A DNA stretch of 64,000 bases from the NCBI GenBank assembly GCA_001600695.1, contig BCKQ01000015.1, forward strand, positions 1 to 64,000, in the 5' to 3' direction. A model generated the notes under the pieces. That model ran no database searches and was not told where the DNA came from. It was given only the letters and a program-made list of their open reading frames with translations. The number at the start of each line of letters is the position of its first letter. The first letter of the stretch is position 1. Shown here in pieces: positions 9,560 to 20,565 of the stretch. Position numbers and translations under genes: made by a program. The DNA comes from Ascoidea asiatica. Taxonomy: Eukaryota; Ascomycota; Saccharomycetes; Ascoideales; Ascoideaceae.

Positions 9560-10258
9560 TCAAACTAATATTACTTCTTCAGTATCAATAAATTTTTTAA
9601 TTGATTTATATCTTATTGCATATATATAATTTTTTTCTAATTCAATACTTTCATCACCAATATAAACAATATTACTACCAGCTTTAATATCTTTAATAAC
9701 TTTGATAAATACCATTTTATCTAATTCTGGTTTCATAATCATTGAAATCCCACCATTTTCATCATCTAAAATTTGTAAATCTTCTGATAATTTATTTAAA
9801 AAATTCTTATTATATAAATCACATAAAATTTGAAAATGTTTTATCATATAATTAATTTCATTAGAATTTAATTTATTCATTTCTTTTGAATTATTATTTA
9901 TATATAAATTAAATTTATCAATTTTACTTAATCTAACTCTTAAATAACTTCTTATTAAAAAATTTATTCTTTCAATTTCATTCTCTATAATCAATAATTT
10001 CAATTTGATATTTTTATCATTTTTTTCTAATTCAATTGAATTTAGTTCAATAATCTCAATTTGTTTTCTTAATTTATTTAGTATCTTATTTATTAGCTCT
10101 TCATTATAATCTAATAATTCTGGAGCAGTTCTTTCATTTATCCATAATCTAACTAATTGATTAAAGTCATCTTCTTTTTCTTTTTTCAAACTACCAAAAT
10201 TCGGTCTTTTGATATTAATATCATTATCTAATTCCCTTAATATATCATCAATATCCAT
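9560..10258 (-). CDS. SLD5: GINS complex subunit Sld5
   Basis: Sld5 is one of four GINS subunits. GINS joins Mcm2-7 and Cdc45 to form the active replicative helicase in the nucleus. The 232-aa protein begins with the acidic MDIDDILRELD segment typical of Sld5, then the helical A-domain (LVRLWINERTAPELLDYNEELINKILNKLRKQIEII and ERINFLIRSYLRVRLSKIDKF) and the C-terminal beta B-domain ending YIYAIRYKSIKKFIDTEEVILV. Length is near the core of the family; S. cerevisiae Sld5 is longer at 294 aa. The start ATG is the first in frame. The upstream region holds a perfect 10-bp inverted repeat related to the TTAC(C/G)GTAA motif. Confidence 0.9.
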   Translation of the reverse strand: MDIDDILRELDNDINIKRPNFGSLKKEKEDDFNQLVRLWINERTAPELLDYNEELINKILNKLRKQIEIIELNSIELEKNDKNIKLKLLIIENEIERINFLIRSYLRVRLSKIDKFNLYINNNSKEMNKLNSNEINYMIKHFQILCDLYNKNFLNKLSEDLQILDDENGGISMIMKPELDKMVFIKVIKDIKAGSNIVYIGDESIELEKNYIYAIRYKSIKKFIDTEEVILV

Positions 10259-10772
10259 TTGATTTTGTCTTAATATTATGACTCTTTTTCAAATAAAATC
10301 AATCCCAAGTGTCAGTGATTCACAATAAAATCATAGATCCAGAAAAATTTAAATCATCAAAACAATTGAATAGCTAAAGTTGTCTTAAATTTTAGCTGTG
10401 GTTTCGTATCAATGATGAATAAGGAATAAAAAAAAGACGCGTAAAAACAGTTGAATATCTAGAAGTACCAACCAGATGGGCCTTATTATCACCTGACTTA
10501 AGTTAACTATAAAGTTTAGGTTCAGCATTTGGCAAAATTTAGGTCTGTAGAATTAAGGTTTAGATGATGAAAGAACGCTTTGATTCCAGAAAGTTTCCGT
10601 AATCCGCGGGCATTACGGAAAATTAATAAAAAAACCGATGATGCTACTTGATTCTCAATGAAATTAAAGCTTTAATGAGTTATTGAATATGAGTGACTAT
10701 GAACAAGAATTGGCTATAAATGCCATTATTGGTATATAATCTATATAATATATACAGTAGAATTATTTAAAT
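10259..10772. other. SLD5 promoter / TUF1 3' region
   Basis: AT-rich sequence with a perfect inverted repeat at 10594-10621 (separate entry), about 336 bp upstream of the SLD5 ATG. TATATAATCTATATAATATATA lies near the TUF1 3' end. No other gene is seen. Confidence 0.5.
10594..10621. promoter_or_regulatory. Perfect inverted repeat with CCGCGG core
   Basis: TTTCCGTAAT at 10594-10603 and ATTACGGAAA at 10612-10621 are exact inverted copies around CCGCGGGC. Each arm resembles the TTAC(C/G)GTAA motif found upstream of other genes here. A binding site for a dimeric factor or a stem-loop is plausible. The nearest promoter is that of SLD5. Confidence 0.6.
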
Positions 10773-12101
10773 TTACTCCATAATACGAGTGACTAAACCA
10801 GTACCAACAGTTCTACCACCTTCACGTAAGTTGAAACGTTGACCAACTTCAACTGCTGTTGGATGTACTAAATCAAAAACCATTTCAACATTATCACCTG
10901 GTAATACTTGTTGAGAATGATCAGCATCTTCAGGGAATGTTAAAACAGCAGTAACATCAGCAGTTCTAATATAAACTTGTGGTCTATAATTTTCAGCAAA
11001 ACCAGTATGTCTACCACCTTCTTCTTTGGTTAAAATATATAAAGAAGCTAAGAATTTAGTATGTGGATTAACAGTACCAGGTTTACAAACAACCATACCT
11101 CTTTTAATTTGATCACGTCTAACACCTCTTAATAAAACACCAGCATTGTCACCAGCCATTGCTTGATCTAATTCTTTTTTAAACATTTCAATACCAGTAA
11201 CAATTGTTTTTAAAGGAACTTTATTATGACCAACAATTTCAATTTCTTCACCTTTTTTTAATTCACCTCTTTCAACACGACCAGTTACAACAGTACCTCT
11301 ACCAGAAATTGAAAAAACATCTTCAACAGGCATTAAAAAAGGTTGTTCTAAATCTCTAACAGGAGTTGGAATATATTCATCAACAGCATCTAATAATTTG
11401 AAAATTGCTTTTTCACCAATTTCAGGTTGTTTACCTTCTAAAGCACATAAAGCACTACCCATAATAATTGGAGCATTATCACCATCAAAACCATATTCAG
11501 TTAATAATTCTCTCATTTCCATTTCAACTAATTCTAACATTTCAGGATCATCAATTGTATCAACTTTATTAACAAAAACAATAATGTATTGAACACCAAC
11601 TTGTCTTGCTAATAATAAATGTTCTCTAGTTTGAGGCATTTGACCATCAGTAGCAGCAACAACAATAATAGCACCATCCATTTGAGAAGCACCAGTAATC
11701 ATATTTTTAATATAATCAGCATGACCAGGAGCATCAACATGAGAATAATGTCTTTTTTCAGTTTCATATTCAACATGAGCAGCAGAAATAGTTATACCTC
11801 TTGCTCTTTCTTCTGGAGCTTTATCAATGGAAGCATAATCTAAAAAATCAGCACCACCTCTCTGTGCAAGACATTTTGTAATTGCAGCAGTTAAAGTTGT
11901 TTTACCATGATCAACATGACCAATAGTACCAACATTTACATGAGGTTTTGTACGATCAAAAGCAGCAGCAAAATTACGATTAAAAGATGAATATATTTTT
12001 TGATTATTATTAGGAAATACTGAAGCTCTTTTAACAAGAGTTGGAACAGTATTACGAACCAAATTACGAACAGTAATAGATAAAGAATTACCGAAAATCA
12101 T
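10773..12101 (-). CDS. TUF1: Mitochondrial translation elongation factor EF-Tu
   Basis: Tuf1 is the GTPase that delivers aminoacyl-tRNA to the mitochondrial ribosome. The 442-aa protein has a basic, Ser/Asn-rich presequence (about 1-45). EF-Tu signatures follow: GHVDHGKT at 61-68 (G1), RGITI (switch I), DAPGHADY (G3), NKVD (G4) and GSAL (G5). Domains 2 and 3 then appear, with [14 protein letters not shown] and [17 protein letters not shown]-type sequence. Length matches S. cerevisiae Tuf1 (437 aa). It is transcribed divergently from RPS17 across a 1-kb region with E-box sites. Codon use is strongly biased to A/T-ending codons, as expected for an abundant protein in this genome. Confidence 0.98.
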   Translation of the reverse strand: MIFGNSLSITVRNLVRNTVPTLVKRASVFPNNNQKIYSSFNRNFAAAFDRTKPHVNVGTIGHVDHGKTTLTAAITKCLAQRGGADFLDYASIDKAPEERARGITISAAHVEYETEKRHYSHVDAPGHADYIKNMITGASQMDGAIIVVAATDGQMPQTREHLLLARQVGVQYIIVFVNKVDTIDDPEMLELVEMEMRELLTEYGFDGDNAPIIMGSALCALEGKQPEIGEKAIFKLLDAVDEYIPTPVRDLEQPFLMPVEDVFSISGRGTVVTGRVERGELKKGEEIEIVGHNKVPLKTIVTGIEMFKKELDQAMAGDNAGVLLRGVRRDQIKRGMVVCKPGTVNPHTKFLASLYILTKEEGGRHTGFAENYRPQVYIRTADVTAVLTFPEDADHSQQVLPGDNVEMVFDLVHPTAVEVGQRFNLREGGRTVGTGLVTRIME

Positions 12102-13091
12102 AATGATATGGATATATAAAAAAAGTTAACCTTGATGAAAAACTATTATCGTAATCAAAATAATAACTTTACTTCAGCTAACAGTATTAATATTTTCATT
12201 ATTAATTTCATTTGTTCATTCGTTATTAGAATTTGATTAGAATTTCACCAATTCGATAAATTGAGTAAAATTTCCCCAAGAACACGTGATATGAATTATT
12301 CTGATTCTGGATCTGACATGTTTCCAACGCATTTTAAAACGCAGTTCTGGACGCATTTCGAAACGTACTTTCTAACGCATTAATGAAACGGAAATTCATC
12401 ACGTAATAAAATATCACGCTTAATTACACGTGGTATTATCATGTGACGTGGCACCCTCGAACATATTTAAGTGAACTATTTCTTTCTGCATTGTTACCCG
12501 GTGTGCTTACCTTTGACAAGAGATTCAGTGAAGCCGGATCCGAAGGGCATGAAAAGGAGTGCAGCTCAAAAGGCAGCCCGGTGTGACTGCTTTTATTCTA
12601 CTTTGCAAAACACATGAAGTGCTCGTAACACTAGTACTTCTTGCAACGTGATCACTCTCCTTATTGTTAGCTGCAGTTGCTAATAGTATTTTCTGCTACC
12701 ACAGACTATGCGCTGCTGGATTGGGACCGGTGTTCTGGCTTCGCAGCAGTACTACTACTACTACTGCTATTATTACTAGCACTGGCACTCGCCCTGGCCC
12801 TGCTACTAACTACTATCGCTTCCAGTACTACTACTGCTATCACTACTACTATTACTATCATTACTATCATTACTACCATTTCTTCTTTTACTGTGCTTCA
12901 CTTCACCACTACGACTCAAGTCCTGAAATTCCACCCAATTTCGACCATAATCTTATTCTATCATCTCTGAACTATTCAATTATTCAAATTAAATATTTAA
13001 TTATATTAACCTATTTTTAATCACAATAACAGTATTTCAAGAATTTATTTAAATATATTATAATATTATTCATCAATACAAATAAATCAAA
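12102..13091. promoter_or_regulatory. Divergent TUF1 / RPS17 promoter with E-boxes, Reb1-type site and ACT microsatellite
   Basis: Motifs readable here are GAACACGTGA at 12280-12289, CACGTGG at 12427-12433, ACCCTCGA at 12453-12460 and TTACCCGG at 12496-12503. A GC-richer island spans about 12480-12960. It holds ACT/ATT trinucleotide runs, with AGTACTACTACTACTACTGC at 12748-12767 and a second copy at 12824-12837. CACGTG is the Cbf1 core, which co-regulates ribosomal-protein genes in some yeasts. Open frames over the microsatellite look like repeat artefacts. Confidence 0.6.
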
Positions 13092-13919
13092 ATGGTAAGT
13101 CAGATATTCTCAATTATTTTAGTAATAATTCAAATATTTCAATCATAGCTTATAACCATTATTTCTTTAATAGTTAATCAAAAAATTTTCAAATTTCAGA
13201 AAACCAGTAAACCTGAATTTTAAATTAATAAAGCATATCAATAAAATGAAATGAAAATGAATAAAATCAGTAGTGAAGTGAAAATTAAAATTAAAATTAA
13301 AATGAAAATGAACTATAAAATGTAAAATGTAGAATCAAATTTAATTTAAAAGAATTTAAAGAATAAAAATAATACATACATATGTAAAATAAATGGTGAA
13401 ATAAAATATAGAATAATAAATCAATACACAGAAGAATGAAGATTGAAATAAAACATTTAAAATAAAGAATTATATTGATTATATACTAACTAACTAAATG
13501 TTTATTTATAGGGTCGTGTTAGAACAAAAACTGTTAAACGTGCTTCAAAAGCTTTAATTGAAAGATATTATCCAAAATTAACTTCTGATTTTGAAGTTAA
13601 TAAAAGATTATGTGATGAAATTGCTGTTATTCCAACAAAACGTCTTAGAAATAAAATTGCTGGTTATACTACCCATTTAATGAAAAGAATTCAAAAAGGT
13701 CCAGTTAGAGGTATTTCTTTCAAATTACAAGAAGAAGAAAGAGAAAGAAAAGATCAATATGTTCCTGAAGTTTCTGCTTTAGATTTATCAAGAAATAATG
13801 GTGTCTTAGATGTTGATCAAGAAACTAATGATTTAATTAAATCCTTAGGCTTAAAATTACCAACTTCTTTAATTCAAATCTCTGCTCAAAGAGTTCACAG
13901 ATACAAAAGAAGAAATTAA
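13092..13919 (+). CDS. RPS17: 40S ribosomal protein eS17 (spliced)
   Basis: Structural protein of the small ribosomal subunit. Exon 1 is only the ATG (13092-13094). A 417-nt intron with GTAAGT donor, TACTAAC branch site at 13484-13490 and TAG acceptor follows. Exon 2 is 13512-13919. The spliced 136-aa product begins [24 protein letters not shown] and ends RVHRYKRRN, matching eS17 in length and throughout its sequence. The intron directly after the start codon is also the arrangement in S. cerevisiae RPS17 genes. Taking the in-frame ATG at 13680 alone would miss the N-terminal half of the protein. Confidence 0.97.
13095..13511 (+). other. RPS17 intron
   Basis: 417 nt, beginning GTAAGT and ending TATAG. 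A perfect TACTAAC branch sequence sits at 13484-13490, about 21 nt before the acceptor. A snoRNA in the intron was considered but no C/D or H/ACA box pair was evident. Confidence 0.95.
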
Positions 13920-14470
13920 ATTTATAATCAATATATTATCCTACTTTAATCTTATATTATCATTAATAATATACAAATTATCTAATATAAATTAATTGTT
14001 TAATTTAAATTATAACTAATTCAATTATAATCCAATTCCATTACTCTATTGGAATTACTGTAGTTAACCAAGTAGCAGTAACATTATTAACCCTAGCTAT
14101 TTTAGCTGTGTCACGAGACTCGCCTTCTCTTTGCCAGATATATTAAACCAAGTTTAACAAGTTGAAAGAAGGTGAATTAAATCAAAACAACCTCCAGAAA
14201 GGATTTAAAATCTAAATTTAAATAGATTAGAGATAGTGGATTATCTCAACTTATAAATTACATAACTACTAAAGCACAGTATAATGATCATTCTTATCTT
14301 TATTAAGAAATAAAACTATAGAAATACCATGCGAATATACAGTATAGTCTGTTACTAATCGAGAATATCATTTATCTCAAAAGAATATCAATTACTTTCA
14401 ACTTAAATAAAACTTCAATAATACTAAATCAATAATCAATTAAATACAAAAATATACTTTTCAAGTGGAA
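13920..14470. other. Intergenic region between RPS17 and SYN8
   Basis: AT-rich, with AACCCTA near 14090 (resembling a Tbf1-type half site) inside a slightly GC-richer patch at about 14080-14140. No ORF or RNA gene is recognised. Confidence 0.45.
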
Positions 14471-15463
14471 ATGTCTAATATTCATCTATCTCAAATATCC
14501 TATTTAATAGATAACTGTAATACTTTAATAGATGAAACAAAAAAAATAAACTCTCTAGAAATTAATATTATTGATAATCCATTATCAATAAATAATAATA
14601 TATTTGATAATTCAGATTTAATAAATTTAATCAATAAAATTAATTTAAATCTAAAAAATTTTGAAAATAATTTAATTTCAAATATCTTAGATAAAAAATT
14701 CAAAAATTTAAATGATTTAAACTTAATTAATGAACAATTTGATAATAAAATTTTTGATTATAATAATTTAATCAATTCTTTAATTAATGATCAAAATCAA
14801 AATCAAATGAAAAATAATTTAAATTTAAATGACTATTTATTCACAAGAAAAGAATTACCAAAAAATAAAATAACGAAAAAGAAAAGTGTTAGATTTAAAG
14901 ATGATTTAATTGATGATCCTCCAAAAATATTTAATGAACCTTATAAAGATTCACCATCTAATTCTTATCAAGATAATTTTAAAACTGATTTAGAAGCTAA
15001 TTCAAATAATGATAATAATAGAAATAATAGTAATAATAACAATAATATTAATACTAATGAAAGTCGAACGATTGATAAAATAAACAATACTTTAGATATA
15101 GAATCAATTGATGAATCAAATTCATTGAATCAAAATCAAAATGAAAATCCATTTGATCAATTTTCAAATCCAGAAATTTTTGTTCAGCATCAACAATTAC
15201 TAAATTCTCAAGATGATCACTTAAATGATTTAAGTAAAAGTGTTTCAAGACAAAAAAATCTATCATTAACAATAAATGATGAAATTGATAATCAATTAAT
15301 AATTTTAAATGACTTAGAAAATAATATTGATAATTCAAATAATAATTTAAGAAAAGGTCAAAATATTTTAAAAAAAATTCAGAAAAAAATGAAAGAAAAT
15401 TCTCAATGGTTTTTAATATTATGTTTATCAATCATACTTTTATTATTATTAGTTATTTTATAG
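14471..15463 (+). CDS. SYN8: Qc-SNARE, Syn8-like, tail-anchored
   Basis: A 330-aa protein with the layout of an endosomal t-SNARE. It has an N-terminal helical region, then a SNARE motif at about 245-300 (LSKSVSRQKNLSLTINDEIDNQLIILNDLENNIDNSNNNLRKGQ) with a central Gln at the expected zero layer. A C-terminal membrane anchor ends the protein (WFLILCLSIILLLLLVIL). The mid-protein KKKSVRFKDD segment also fits fungal Syn8 as I recall it. SNAREs of this class pair in endosome/vacuole membrane fusion. The ATG at 14471 is used; the frame upstream offers only a GTG. S. cerevisiae Syn8 is 255 aa, so the Asn-rich linker is expanded here. Tlg1 is the alternative, since both are Qc-SNAREs. Confidence 0.75.
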   Translation: MSNIHLSQISYLIDNCNTLIDETKKINSLEINIIDNPLSINNNIFDNSDLINLINKINLNLKNFENNLISNILDKKFKNLNDLNLINEQFDNKIFDYNNLINSLINDQNQNQMKNNLNLNDYLFTRKELPKNKITKKKSVRFKDDLIDDPPKIFNEPYKDSPSNSYQDNFKTDLEANSNNDNNRNNSNNNNNINTNESRTIDKINNTLDIESIDESNSLNQNQNENPFDQFSNPEIFVQHQQLLNSQDDHLNDLSKSVSRQKNLSLTINDEIDNQLIILNDLENNIDNSNNNLRKGQNILKKIQKKMKENSQWFLILCLSIILLLLLVIL

Positions 15464-15591
15464 TTATTCATACTCATTCTCGTACTCATAGTCAATTTTC
15501 TAATCAAAATCATATTAGGGTCATAGTCATAGTCATTTTATTAGTTTTATTAAACCTAATTCAATATATAAAATTAGTTTCATACTTTGTA

Positions 15592-16992
15592 TTATATTTG
15601 AAAGAACTTTTTACATTTTTCATAAACAAAAAAAGAACATGCAACCATTGGTGTAACTTTTAAACAACCGATTGATAATCCAACATAAAATCCTTTAAGG
15701 CCTCTTTCTAAATAAATCAATTTAATTGTATTTTTTAAAGTTAAAAATTCACCGTTACCATTTACACCACCAACTTGCATTCTTCTTCTAATAACTTCAA
15801 ATGGATATGCAGAAGTTTGTGATATTAAACCTGCTAAAGCACCTGATAAAATCTGAGCCCAATTTCTTAATGGTTCTCTTTCATAATGAGAATATATAGT
15901 TGAAGCTTCAATATTTATTTCACTATGATTATTTGTATCTGAATTTGTATTTGAATTTATAGAAAATCTTTGATTAAGCTGTATTCTATTTATTAAATTA
16001 TTATTATTGTTATTATTATTATCTGTGATATTATTTGAATCTGTCAGTATTGGATTTATTATTGGATTAAATTGAACAGAATATTTTCTTAATAATGAAG
16101 TTCTAAAAATATCATGACAAGAATCATAAACCCAAAATGAAACACCAGCATATGGAATCATTCCTAAAATAGTTGGTATAAAACCTCTATAAAAATTAGA
16201 TAAACATAATAAATTTGAAGGTAAAATTTTATAAATTGAATTTAATAATAAATTTGAATTTTTAGTATTTGAATTTAATGGAGGATTTTCATTTATAATT
16301 TCTTTAATTGTTTTTAATAATCTACCATTTGAGAATTTTATTCTTTTTTTTTGATTATTTAAATTAATTGAATTATTGATTTTATTTAAAGTATTAGTTG
16401 AATGTAAAGAAAAATTATTATTTGTTTGAAAAGCTAATCTAACTCTTAAAAGATCTAAAGGATAAGTAGCAAAAACACTAATCATACCACCTAAAGAACC
16501 AGATAAAAATCTTCTAAGATTTGATTCATATAAATCATTTGGTATTAAAATATTTCTAATTTGTTCATAACAAATAAATTTTATACCAGCATATGGAAAA
16601 ATTCTTAAAATTGTTGCAGAATGACCTTGAAAAAAACCAAAAATTCCATCATTAATATAAACTTTTTGTGAAGCATTAAATAAACCCAAAAATGAACCAG
16701 AATATTGTTTATAATATGGATTTGAAGTTTGAAATAAAATTTTAATTCTATCTAAAGGTGCAATTAAAGATTTAGCAAAAATTCCTGCAATTCCACCGGA
16801 TAAACCAGTTTTTAAGATATAATTTAAAGAGATTTTATCATTTTTATGATGTTGAAAATTATGTTTTTTTTTACTTTTATCAATTATTGAATTATTAATC
16901 ATTATTGAATTATCATTCATGATTAAATTTGAGTTTAAATTTGATTGATTTTGAGTTAATATTATTTGGATATTATTATTTATATTTGGCAT
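15592..16992 (-). CDS. LEU5: Mitochondrial coenzyme A carrier, Leu5-like
   Basis: A member of the mitochondrial carrier family (SLC25) with three repeats. The signatures are PLDRIKILFQTSN, PLDLLRVRLAFQ and PFEVIRRRMQ (P-X-D/E-X-X-K/R). Sequence around FFQGHSATILRIFPYAGIKF, FYRGFIPTILGMIPYAGVSFWVYD and FYVGLSIGCLKVTPMVACSFFVYEK closely follows Leu5, which moves CoA into the matrix. At 466 aa it is about 110 residues longer than S. cerevisiae Leu5. The excess lies in an N-terminal extension and two Asn/Ser-rich loops before the third repeat. It is convergent with SYN8 and the 128-bp gap between them contains no gene. Confidence 0.93.
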   Translation of the reverse strand: MPNINNNIQIILTQNQSNLNSNLIMNDNSIMINNSIIDKSKKKHNFQHHKNDKISLNYILKTGLSGGIAGIFAKSLIAPLDRIKILFQTSNPYYKQYSGSFLGLFNASQKVYINDGIFGFFQGHSATILRIFPYAGIKFICYEQIRNILIPNDLYESNLRRFLSGSLGGMISVFATYPLDLLRVRLAFQTNNNFSLHSTNTLNKINNSINLNNQKKRIKFSNGRLLKTIKEIINENPPLNSNTKNSNLLLNSIYKILPSNLLCLSNFYRGFIPTILGMIPYAGVSFWVYDSCHDIFRTSLLRKYSVQFNPIINPILTDSNNITDNNNNNNNNLINRIQLNQRFSINSNTNSDTNNHSEINIEASTIYSHYEREPLRNWAQILSGALAGLISQTSAYPFEVIRRRMQVGGVNGNGEFLTLKNTIKLIYLERGLKGFYVGLSIGCLKVTPMVACSFFVYEKCKKFFQI

Positions 16993-18765
16993 TATATTTT
17001 ATAAAAAATTTTGTTTTTTTGATGAATATTTACTTTGAAAACAAAAAAAAGATCAAAAAAAAACTGAAAAGATAAAAAATAGAATGATAAAAAATGACAA
17101 AAAATGACAAAAAATGATAAAAAAGGAAAGAATATGAAAGCAAATGAAAGGGAAAAGAAGAGAAGAGAAAGAAAGAGGATAGGAAACAAATACAATTAAA
17201 ATAAATAAATATTTGATTTATAATTATAATTTATAATTTATAATAATACTTATGGACTCTATGCAGTAATATATATATATAGTATATATTGATAATCAAA
17301 AGACTTTTGAGTTCAATTTAAGGACTAAAATATGCAGGAGATTAGTCTTTATTTTAATTTAATTAATGTTGATAATAAATAATATTGAGTAAATTTTATA
17401 AGAAAATGATTGAACCAACCATAATGAAAATAATAATTTTTGAAATAGAATTATCAATTTATTGATTTTAAAACTCTCAAATGTTTAAAATTGATGAGCG
17501 GAAACAAATGGGTTTTTGGAGATGATTTTAAAAGAAATTCTGAGCAATATATTATCTGAGCTATATATTATGTTATATTTGTATTATTATAGTATATTTT
17601 ATATTGTATTTTATAATATCTCCATGTAAGATATATTTGATGATTGATTTTCTAATATAATTTATATCTAAATAACAAATTAAATTCCAAATCAAATATC
17701 GCTTTATTTCGATATGGTTGGATTGGGATTGGGATGGTGATCTGATCGGTGCTGGTAAAAGGTTTGTGTGACTTTTGCCAGTGTTTTTTTTCTACAGCGA
17801 GAACAGCAACAGCAACTGCAACTGCAACGGCAGAAGGAGCACGAGCACGAACAGCTGTCGGTGGAAAGGCCCAAGGGAAGTACACCCGCCACACAAACAC
17901 ATGACAGGAAATACAAAGCTGGTCGGGGCTGGTGTAGCATGTGAATCTATTTGAAGCTCATTCCACTTCTTCAGGTTTGCGGGCCACAGAGCCATTCCTC
18001 TGTGGTGTCTACACTTGTGTCCTATCAAAATGAATTGTATTAGCAGGACCGCACTTGCCCCACTCTGCTAACGCAATTATTCCGCAATTGCGGTTCCATT
18101 GCAGGCTGTGGCGCTGCCTCGGTTGCGTTTCGGATGCTGTCCTCCAGCACTGAAGTGGCGGCGATATGGCTTTCACATGGGGCTGATGTGGATAAAGCAG
18201 ATTTTTTTGCGGACTGGTTCAAGCCACAGTTTCTAACTAATGGCTTGCCACGTAATGGCTGATATGTCCGAAATAGAAGGGTGTCTTTAGAGAAAAACCC
18301 ATTTTTAAAATAGATTTAGGAGGGGTGACCATTGTTGGACCCTTTTTTAGTTTTTATTAAAATAAATGAAATAAGTATCAGGTTTTAAAATAAGGAATAA
18401 AAAAGTAAAAAGCTTAAAAACGTAAATAAAAATTAAAATTAAAAAAAAAAAGAAAACAAGTAACTTTAGAAATGTACTTGGATAAAATAAGTGTTAAATA
18501 TAAGTAATTAATAAACAAGTAATAAACAAACAAAAAAACTAATAAATAATTAATAAAATTAGTGAAAAAATAACTAAAAAAATACTATAATAATCATAAT
18601 ATTGATTATTTTAGATCATATAAAAAATTTAATATTATAATAAAAGCTACTTCAAAAATATAGCAAAGAATTAAAGAATAAATTGTTTCTTTTTTTTTTT
18701 TTTTTTGGATTTTATGTAGTACAATAAGTAAGATAAATAAATTTTAACTAAACTATTATTTTAAT
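16993..18765. other. Long intergenic region with a GC-rich core
   Basis: This 1.77-kb gap lies between the LEU5 start and the CBK1 stop. At 17035-17170 there is a purine-rich tract with AAAAAATGA(C/T)A direct repeats. AT-rich DNA follows to about 17700. A GC-rich core runs to about 18300 and contains imperfect CAG/CTG repeats (about 17798-17860) and the perfect palindrome CCGCAATTGCGG at 18082-18093. A homopolymer T run lies near 18690. Several short frames cross the core but none is recognisable. TTTTTTTTCTACAG ending at 17797 resembles an intron acceptor, and a 48-codon Gln/Glu-rich plus-strand frame follows (17798-17944). This could be an unannotated exon, a non-coding RNA gene or decayed sequence. 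Confidence 0.5.
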
Positions 18766-20565
18766 TTAAAATGCATTTCTTTTTGTTAACATATCAAATC
18801 TTGAATATGTATATCCAATGAATGGTAACTCATCTTTAATATCATTTTTACCTTGTTTCATTAAATTATCTCTTCTTTGTGCTGCTTGTGTTAAATATGG
18901 TGAATCTGGTACATTTTCTAAATCATCTGTAGGGAAAAATCTTGTATCTGTAATTGATGATAATTTTGGTATAAACGGTGCTTTAATTTGTCTAATTGTT
19001 TTCCAATTAACTCCTCTGAAAAATGGATGAGATTTAATTTCATTTGCTCCACCATTTGTACCTAATCTTAAATCTGCTGATGTTAATAATTTAAATATTA
19101 AATCTTCTGCTTCTGGTGATAAATGAACATGATCTGGTATCATTAATGTATCTTTCCAATGTAAAATTTTTCTATATGTATCATGAGGTGATCCTGAACA
19201 AAATGGTGGCCATCCAACTAAACATTCATACATAATTGCTCCCAATGACCACCAATCACATTCTTGTCCATAACCTTCATGAATGAAAATTTCTGGTGCA
19301 ATATAATCTGGTGTACCAACTGTTGAATATGCCATTAATCTTCTTGATTTTCTCCATGTTTGCATTTGTTCTTTCATTGTTAAATGAATAGCATCTACCA
19401 TAACTGAATTTCTACCCCCGGTTGAAGTATTTATTGGTATATTACTATTATTATTATTATTATTATTATTACTATTCTGTTTATCATTTATATTATTACT
19501 TATATTTATACTATTATTATTATTATTATTTGAATCTGAATTTATTGATGAATTACCACCTAATAATTTTTTATAATAATTTGAATCATGAGTTTTATGA
19601 AAACCAGTTGCTAAACCAAAATCAGATAATTTTATATGACCTTTAATATCAATTAAAATATTATCAGGTTTAATATCTCTATGAATATAACCAGATTTAT
19701 GAATAACTTCAATTGCTAAAACACATTCAGCCATATAAAATCTAGTAATATCTTCAGTAAATGTATCCCATCTAATTAACATTGTCATTAAATCACCACC
19801 AGGTAAAAATTCCATTATAAGATAAAGATATTGAACATCTTGAAAAGAATAAATTAAAGAAACAATCCATTCAGAATCTGTACCTGCAAGTACATCTCTT
19901 TCAGCTTTAACATGAGCTAATTGATCTTTTTTATTCATTTCAGATTTTAATAAAGTTTTCATTGCATAAATTTTTCCAGTATCAATTTTTTGAACTAATC
20001 TAACTTCACCAAAAGCACCTTTACCGATAACTTTAATAGTTCTAAAATCAATCAAAGATAATTTTGTTCTTCTTAATCTAATATAATTTGATTCTTTTGA
20101 TTTTAATAATAATTTTTCTCTATTTTTTTTTTCAATTGAAATTGAATTTGATTCATTATTTAAATCATTTTCTAAACTGATTTTACGTTTATTTCTTTCA
20201 ATTGCATGTTGAACAGATTTTTTATAATAATCTTCAATTTTTAATTTAATTGCAGCTGATTTTTCAATAGTATTTTTTGGAAAAATATCTAATCTTCTAT
20301 CAAAATATACATATTTATTATTATTTTCATTATTATTATTATTATTATTATTATTGATGTTATTTGAAGAGGAAGAAGAAGAATTTATTGAATTATTCAG
20401 ATTGCTTATTTGGTCACCACTATTATAACTAGTATGATTACTATGTAAACTACTTGAACCTAGAGAAGCATTTTTAATAGTATTTGCAGCTAGATTCGAA
20501 TGGGAATATATGTTACTATTATTACTATTACTATTACTATTATTATAATTATAATTGTTACTCAT
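18766..20565 (-). CDS. CBK1: NDR/LATS-family Ser/Thr kinase Cbk1
   Basis: Cbk1 is the AGC-type kinase of the RAM (morphogenesis) network. It acts with Mob2 in cell separation and polarised growth. The 599-aa protein has an Asn/Ser-rich N terminus, the Mob-binding N-terminal regulatory helix ([22 protein letters not shown]), the Gly loop GKGAFGEV, the catalytic HRDIKPDN and DFG, and [10 protein letters not shown]. The AGC C-tail ends with the hydrophobic motif [10 protein letters not shown], whose Thr is the expected Pak-type phosphosite. Between DFG and GTPDY there is the NDR-type insert, expanded by Asn tracts. S. cerevisiae Cbk1 is 756 aa, and the shorter length here comes from the N terminus. 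It is divergent from SET2. Confidence 0.96.
   Translation of the reverse strand: MSNNYNYNNSNSNSNNSNIYSHSNLAANTIKNASLGSSSLHSNHTSYNSGDQISNLNNSINSSSSSSNNINNNNNNNNNENNNKYVYFDRRLDIFPKNTIEKSAAIKLKIEDYYKKSVQHAIERNKRKISLENDLNNESNSISIEKKNREKLLLKSKESNYIRLRRTKLSLIDFRTIKVIGKGAFGEVRLVQKIDTGKIYAMKTLLKSEMNKKDQLAHVKAERDVLAGTDSEWIVSLIYSFQDVQYLYLIMEFLPGGDLMTMLIRWDTFTEDITRFYMAECVLAIEVIHKSGYIHRDIKPDNILIDIKGHIKLSDFGLATGFHKTHDSNYYKKLLGGNSSINSDSNNNNNNSINISNNINDKQNSNNNNNNNNSNIPINTSTGGRNSVMVDAIHLTMKEQMQTWRKSRRLMAYSTVGTPDYIAPEIFIHEGYGQECDWWSLGAIMYECLVGWPPFCSGSPHDTYRKILHWKDTLMIPDHVHLSPEAEDLIFKLLTSADLRLGTNGGANEIKSHPFFRGVNWKTIRQIKAPFIPKLSSITDTRFFPTDDLENVPDSPYLTQAAQRRDNLMKQGKNDIKDELPFIGYTYSRFDMLTKRNAF

Noticed and set aside
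12664-13020. Two overlapping plus-strand frames of about 100-118 codons upstream of RPS17
   Set aside because: They translate ACT/ATT microsatellite into Thr, Tyr and Leu runs, overlap each other in different frames and lie in a promoter. No homology is recognisable.
17652-18222. Four short minus-strand frames (60-82 codons) in the GC-rich LEU5-CBK1 gap
   Set aside because: Different overlapping frames, repeat-derived Val/Leu/Cys runs and no similarity to known proteins. The region is reported as unexplained instead.
18205-18245. Possible tRNA B-box GGTTCAAGCC
   Set aside because: The T-arm stem does not pair and no A-box lies at the right distance upstream. No tRNA gene could be supported anywhere in the window.
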